Source of the DNA: Gautieria morchelliformis
Taxonomy: Eukaryota > Basidiomycota > Agaricomycetes > Gomphales > Gomphaceae
Direction of reading: 5' to 3'
DNA length: 64,000 nucleotides
Assembly: GCA_015179125.1 (NCBI GenBank)
Contig: WHVA01000284.1
Coordinates: forward strand, 62,001 to 126,000
This document shows, in pieces, positions 58,928 to 64,000 of the stretch. The position numbers and the translations under genes were made by a program. The notes beneath the pieces are model-generated. The model saw only the letters and a program-made list of their open reading frames with translations. It was not told the origin of the DNA and made no database searches. Position 1 is the first letter of the stretch. Each line of letters opens with the position of its first letter.

Positions 58928-59450
58928 GACCGACGCTACTACAATTTTTTTTTGCACTCCGCTCGGCAGGCACACCCGACAAGCAGATTGGTAATATAAT
59001 TACTAAAAATATCACCCCGGACCCGCGCTCCTGGTCCGGTTCCGATGTACATCCGATGTAGCGGGGCGGGCAGCTACCTCGCCTTATTGCGAATTACCAA
59101 CTTTTTCGGGCTCATCATCCACTTTGAAGTAAAGCATCCTCGAGAGGTTCCGTGTGAACTTACAGTAATTGCGTGGACGCTGCCAGCGGAAGCGGGATGG
59201 GGATGTCGCTGTCGTCGAGTTGATACACCACAGTACACCGTGAGCTATTTGCTACCCCCGTGCGCATTCAGACGGTCAACCGCGAATTTCACAATGAACG
59301 ATATGTAGCAAAATAAGTACACAGGTACTTACAGTAATTTTCGAGTCGCGTTGTGGGTGTCCATGGACGCGTTGGGCAACGGGCATCTTGAGGCGCACAC
59401 CCACATGAGGCGCACACCCACATGAGGCGCACACCCACACTCACCATTCG
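58928..59450. promoter_or_regulatory. Divergent promoter region between MAM33 and the F-box gene
   Basis: 523 bases between two start codons pointing away from each other, so it should carry both promoters. Its right end has three exact 17-bp tandem repeats (59389-59439) ending just before the F-box gene ATG. No other coding sequence was seen. Confidence 0.5.
59389..59439. repeat. Three exact 17-bp tandem repeats upstream of the F-box gene
   Basis: The unit tgaggcgcacacccaca occurs three times head to tail (59389, 59406, 59423) without a mismatch and ends 12 bases before the ATG at 59451. The CACACCCACA core resembles sites for Rap1- or C2H2-type factors, but that is inference only. Confidence 0.95.
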
Positions 59451-61419
59451 ATGTACCCTGATTATGAGTATCTCGGCGTTATGCGCTGTAACAGCAATGT
59501 GGCTACCTCCTCATGTAACCGCATTAATGTGCCTAGCTTGCCTGAGGATATCATCCTGCAGATTTGTTTCTGGCTTAGCGTCAGCGATATATTGTCTTTA
59601 CGTTCGGTGTGTTTTGGATTCATTCTTGCGTATGTCAAATATCTAGATTATACTATGTACAGGCCAACAAAGCCATATATGGTTTTACCCAAAACTCAAG
59701 CGTTTGGCTCTCTCTTCTCCGCCGTCTGACGATCGCTCTCCCGCCCGCTCAGCCTGTGTTTCCCGGTTCGCTCGGTTACAATTCTAGACTTACTCTCGAG
59801 TTTTTCGTTTCCCGTGCACTAAAGCTGGAACAAAACTGGAGAGATTATAACCCGCTCCCCAGCCACTACAGGTTTAACGGTCATCACCGTGTCCTCTCCA
59901 TGCGATGCCTTCCGGGAGGAAAGCATATGGTTACAGTCTCTCAAGATCCCGAAACAAACCAGGAATCTGTCGTGGTGTGGGACATGAGTTTTCGTGATCG
60001 TCGTAATCATATAGCCATCGCAATGTTAAATTCAGAAACCCCTGTCCAGAAGCTTCACGCACGATATGCTTCGACAGACGACCATATCTCTTTGTTTGTC
60101 GCATTCACCAGACCGCCTGAAGAAGGGCAAGTTTATGTCTGTACCAAATGAGGTTATTTTTTGACCAATCTTCTTCGCTGCAGGAGGACTGTTATTACTG
60201 CTGCCTTTGTACCGGTTGAAACGTTACACACCCTGTCAAGTCTTTCACCTGGCTCGTCGGATTTTCTGGAGTATAGCAGAGTAGATCCTAATCCCTTCAC
60301 AAGGGTTCTCGACACACGAACGCGGTACCCTGTTGGCGCGCTGTCCCTCAGCGATATCAATGGTTGTCCGCTATTAGCAGTCGTACATCGGCCTCGTACG
60401 GTGGTGTTCTTTGACTTGCGCTCGGGAACGCGAGCGTTAATAAAATTAGCTGCTGTGTCTGGCTATCCTCAATGGGTTGGTACTATTGAAATATCAAATG
60501 TTCTACGATTGATTGATTTAGAGTCCTTCCCCGCCCTGCATAGCGCCATAGCATTTGGGATATAAAAATACTCTCCTCTCAAGAACAGGTACTAGTGATC
60601 CGCGTGCTCATCGGGGAAGTGGACATGATGGACACCAATCCCTTAGTTTTCGAGATATATGATATACCTACGGGGGAGACCGAAGTCGAAAATGCCATTC
60701 CACTTGAGAGAAAACTGATCCTGGAACATAGCGTCGATGGTTTCTTCGTAAGCGACGGGGATGCCTCTTGGAATTATAGGATCCATTCCAGTCCGGACGT
60801 TCCCATGCTTCACAAGCTTTCTAAATGCCCACCGCCTCCCATATCTATCTTCGTGACCACGAAGGCACCGAGGGGCTTCATACACTTTGTGATGCTCCCC
60901 GAAGTAATCAACGACGGGCTGACCAGTTCTTCGACTGATGTCACAGAATATATCTACAGACTTCCGTTGGGCCCTCGTGCTCAGTACGAATGGGACGAAG
61001 AGGAGCAAGCGGTGATCCTTCCAGGAGCATACCACTCTGTAGTTTGGATGCGGTCTCCGCGACGTCAGCCCCCTGAAGGAAGAGCGATCATCCGCCTAGC
61101 TGTGTATCGTACTGAAGGGTATACCTTCTCCGACTCCATGGATACCGGTCATACCAGTTTATCTGCCACAGGTTCGGAAAGGGAATACAATCACAATTCC
61201 GATGATGATACAATGGGCGTGGACTTGGGACATGGCGCCAATGGCCAGCTTGGCGAACACCCCCGAAAGCGAGCTATGAAATACCCTGTGGTACCCGTTG
61301 AAGTTGCACGTGCGATGCGCAATGGTACTCGGTGCCTTCAATTTGATGAATGGTTGGGTCGGTTATGCATAGCGACCACCGAGGACAACTTCATTCAGGT
61401 CCTTGACTGGTCGGTATAA
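59451..61419 (+). CDS. F-box protein with a C-terminal propeller-like region
   Basis: The first exon reads MYPDYEYLGVMRCNS and then the F-box INVPSLPEDIILQICFWLSV, SDILSLRSVCFGF. After the intron comes NKAIYGFTQNSSVWLSLLRR, the usual second half of an Agaricomycete F-box. The remainder is propeller-like: RVLSMRCLPGGKHMVTVSQD, VVVWDMSFRDR, HRPRTVVFFDLRSGTRALIK, FEIYDIPTGET and, at the end, GRLCIATTEDNFIQVLDWSV. It is about 600 residues in four to five exons. F-box proteins are SCF ubiquitin-ligase adaptors, and these fungal expansions mostly lack known targets. The start at 59451 is the first in-frame Met before the F-box. Confidence 0.82.
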
Positions 61420-62860
61420 TCACTCCCATGCATGGCCACCCTGGACAGTAATTTAGTATTCTTTCGACTTTCAACTTATCCGGAGTATGAATATTGTATA
61501 ATGGTATATAATATGGTCAAGTTAGTTTACAGGTTATTTGTAACTTACGGGCATCAGTCGAACCTTCTAGTCTTTTGCTGGTCAGGCAGACTGTTGACCT
61601 AACAGGACCGGGGACAGGCACTAGCTATTCCAGACTCAGAGCAAGGGTGACGGTTGACTATTGTGATAATATATCACGAACAAATGAATGACTGCTATCG
61701 ACTCTCGTCGACTATCACTAACGTACCAATCAAAAAAACTTGTAACAATCATGTTGATCGATCGTACTCTATGTTAGCCATATGTCACTGAGGGTTAGGA
61801 CTGCCGGTGAAATTATACATGGTGCCTGCAGCTTTCCCATGGTTTACCAGTTGCAGAGCAAGGGTTGAAACGTTGACATCGTGCGACCCATAACTTATAC
61901 AGTAAAATACGGCCCGGGAGGCGGCACCGAACTCACAATACTGCGGATCCACTCTTCTAATCGGCTGCGTTTGCAAAAGAACCAAGTCCGATTTAAGACT
62001 CGATCTATGAGCTTATATAGAATTCTTCTGAGACTTTGGCTACGTCACTCTGTGGCACGTGCATGCTAAGGACTCATAGAAGGGTATTGAATTGAAATCC
62101 AGACTCGGATCATAAGACGAACTAGAGCCAGGCAGAGAGGGTTCCCTTGAATCCTGACACTAATGGGCCATGGCATGTTGTAAACTGATTAACCTCTCTC
62201 ACTGAATCACGACTGGGAAACTTATCGTACAGGAAGTTTGATCTTTCATCTTCACGCGCCACGCTTTCTGATAAAATTCGGGAATTTATCACATGCGTGG
62301 CATGGGGCGTTGCAGGCGAGGTCGTTTCAGCGAAAGCTGTGTAAAAGTGTGTATGAAAACGACAACATAACATGCAGTGGTATATCCAATGCTCACACAA
62401 TATAAGGCTGGTTTATGTGAATCTGGGAGCTGCAATTGGCACAAATTTGGCACCTTCGACCCTTTTTGGGAGGTTTGATTGTCACGCGTCACGAACGTAC
62501 TACGACTAATTGGTAAAGATGACAGTCTCGGAAGCCCCTCGGTCGAAAGCCTTCAGTATAATTGTAGATCAAGATCATATCAACATCCGGATACACAGGA
62601 CAACGTCATTCGTCGGTCTTGAAAGTCGCCAAGAGCCTAGTCCGGTTTGGAACTCGATTCACAGCGTACTGTCCTGGTATTTCTCACAGGACAGCTTATC
62701 ACCATGCGATTATGCCACGTCCGTTGTCATTCCTGAGCTCCTATAGCCTGATTGGCCATCTGCACGGAATATCTGAAGCTGATCTTTATGTCACCACCGA
62801 TGGGTATAAACTCTGAACCATCCTCTGAGTCGCATGCCTGCGCGGCTGCCTTTAGTCCTC
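61420..62860. other. Intergenic region, no gene seen
   Basis: About 1.4 kb between two plus-strand genes, AT-rich just after the F-box stop. Short frames (for example 62289-62492 and 62510-62816) carry no family block or splice chain. The right part must contain the promoter for the second DUF6533 gene. Confidence 0.45.
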
Positions 62861-64000
62861 ATGTCATCCGACTCATATTCAGACTTTGTTCAGGGAACTT
62901 CAGATGAGTAAGCATGAGCTATTTCCTGCCAAACTCCAAGTTGAACAGAAGTGACGCAGACTGACCTACAATTATGTGCTTGTCGTAGCATTTAGTAAGT
63001 GCGGATCGGCACAATCGACTATAAACTCACCACTACGTTAGCTGTGATTCTCTATGATACGCTCTTGACCCTTGATAACGAAGTTGAATTCATCTGGCAA
63101 AGCAACTTTCGATTCGTTTCTCTTCTTTATGTCACCGCTCGCTATTTCGCCATCTTGGATCTGTTATGTAACGTTGTTGAGAACAACGTGGACCTCTCAG
63201 CAAGGGTGAGTGGCTTCTCTGAGTACGTATTTGTTACCACATACTAACCGTCCTGCAGTGTGTTACCCTGTTGAGCTACATGCAAATACTAAACACAGTT
63301 CCTTGGCAGGGCGTGCAACGACATGGTATTTTTCAGTGATACGATTGGTGACATCAGTGTCATTGCAATTCAAGGTGAGGCACCTCTGTGATCATTGGGC
63401 CTAATTTAAGACCGTGGTCTCTATTGGCAGGACTGTTGATAGCACGAACATATGTCATGTACCAAAGCTGGAGGTTTCTGGCCGTGCTCGTATTGCTCCT
63501 GATTGGTTCTAACATCCCCGCTATTGTATGTCTGTGCCTAGGCTATTTCCAAGTGTCCACTGACAATCAGGCTTATACTAGTTGGTGACAATTAATGATA
63601 GCTGTTTTTCTGGAATCACTACTAATGTAACCAGCACACTCAACATGTAGGCACCTGACCTATTACGAGTGGGTTCACAGCTGATATCTCCAGCACAGGG
63701 GTGAGATATCTTTTTACCTCAATATGACGTCCAAGCCAATTTTACTGGTAGCTTTCACTGTTGGGGATTTCACAAATCTGATATTTGACACCGCGATCGT
63801 CTCCGTGACTCTTTATCGGATATGGAACCTCCCGACAGTGTTGAGGAACATGTGGCTCAGGCAGCCTCTCTCCATAACCGGCCTTCTTGTACAACACGGT
63901 ACGTAGCGTCTACATGTCCCCTTCTCAAGGTTTGACACCTGTGTATATAACAGAGGTTGGCCGATATATGTCAGTATCTTGTGCTTCCATCCAAGAGCGT
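62861..64000 (+). CDS. DUF6533 multi-pass membrane protein (cut by window edge)
   Basis: The ATG at 62861 gives MSSDSYSDFVQGTSD, then YNYVLVVAF; the next exon reads AVILYDTLLTLDNEVEFIWQ, SNFRFVSLLYVTARYFAILD, which is the DUF6533 core (LT...E...W......Y...RY). Further exons give VPWQGVQRHG, GLLIARTYVMYQSWRFLAVL, VLLLIGSNIPAIVCLCLGYF and TSKPILLVAFTVGDFTNLIF plus DTAIVSVTLYRIWNLP. These are hydrophobic helices in the order seen in the family. The last exons lie beyond the right edge. Introns are short and regular, so it looks intact so far. The function is unknown. Confidence 0.75.

Overview
This window looks like nuclear DNA of a filamentous basidiomycete, most likely an Agaricomycete. Nearly every gene is broken by many introns of about 45-75 bases with GTRNGY donors and CTRAY-like branch points, and gene spacing is short on both strands. 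Several families typical of mushroom-forming fungi occur: two DUF6533 multi-pass membrane proteins, a CxC5/CxC6 KDZ-transposase relic, a BTB/POZ protein, a Kre9/Knh1-like secreted protein and a fungal perilipin. Gene models below were traced by joining reading frames at plausible GT-AG (sometimes GC-AG) sites and matching conserved family blocks; outer limits are firmer than some inner exon borders.

Layout. 1-2247: right end of a broken Ty3/Gypsy LTR retrotransposon, with its terminal repeat at 2027-2247. 2248-6502: gene-poor. 6503-19866: metabolic and maintenance genes, namely an SDR oxidoreductase, a FAD amine/amino-acid oxidase (-), the prenyltransferase alpha subunit (-), a Kre9/Knh1-like secreted protein, protein-L-isoaspartate methyltransferase and the trehalose-6-phosphate phosphatase TPS2. 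20125-26031: an SR/RGG three-RRM protein of Gbp2/Hrb1 type (-), a BTB protein (-) and PIG-S of the GPI transamidase. 26032-28058: mostly empty, with a possible F-box relic.

28059-46805 is dense in housekeeping genes: an SNT1/NCoR-like two-SANT corepressor, a Par14-type parvulin (-) divergent from the ABC ATPase RLI1/ABCE1, RPA3 (-), an ASCC2/Cue3-like CUE protein (-), a UBC4/5-type E2 (-), an unidentified membrane protein (-) and a CNH-Vps39/TRAP1 tethering subunit of VPS3/TGFBRAP1 type. Several of these act on ribosomes: RLI1 recycles them, Cue3/ASCC2 belongs to the ribosome quality-control trigger complex, UBC4 is the E2 used for collided-ribosome ubiquitination in yeast, and Par14 has been tied to ribosome biogenesis.

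46806-64000 is more accessory: a DUF6533 protein, a secreted NucA/NucB-type nuclease with a Ser/Thr-rich stalk carrying an exact 147-bp tandem duplication, a KDZ relic, an intron-containing tRNA-Ile(AAU), a perilipin, a small Ser-rich protein with a canonical eIF4E-binding motif, the mitochondrial matrix protein MAM33/p32, an F-box protein and a second DUF6533 gene running off the right edge. I saw no CRISPR array, rRNA gene or virus genome. The observations most worth a second look are the GC-AG-rich parvulin gene, the NucA/NucB prepro-protein, the small eIF4E-binding candidate, and the ribosome-linked neighbourhood at 33-40 kb.
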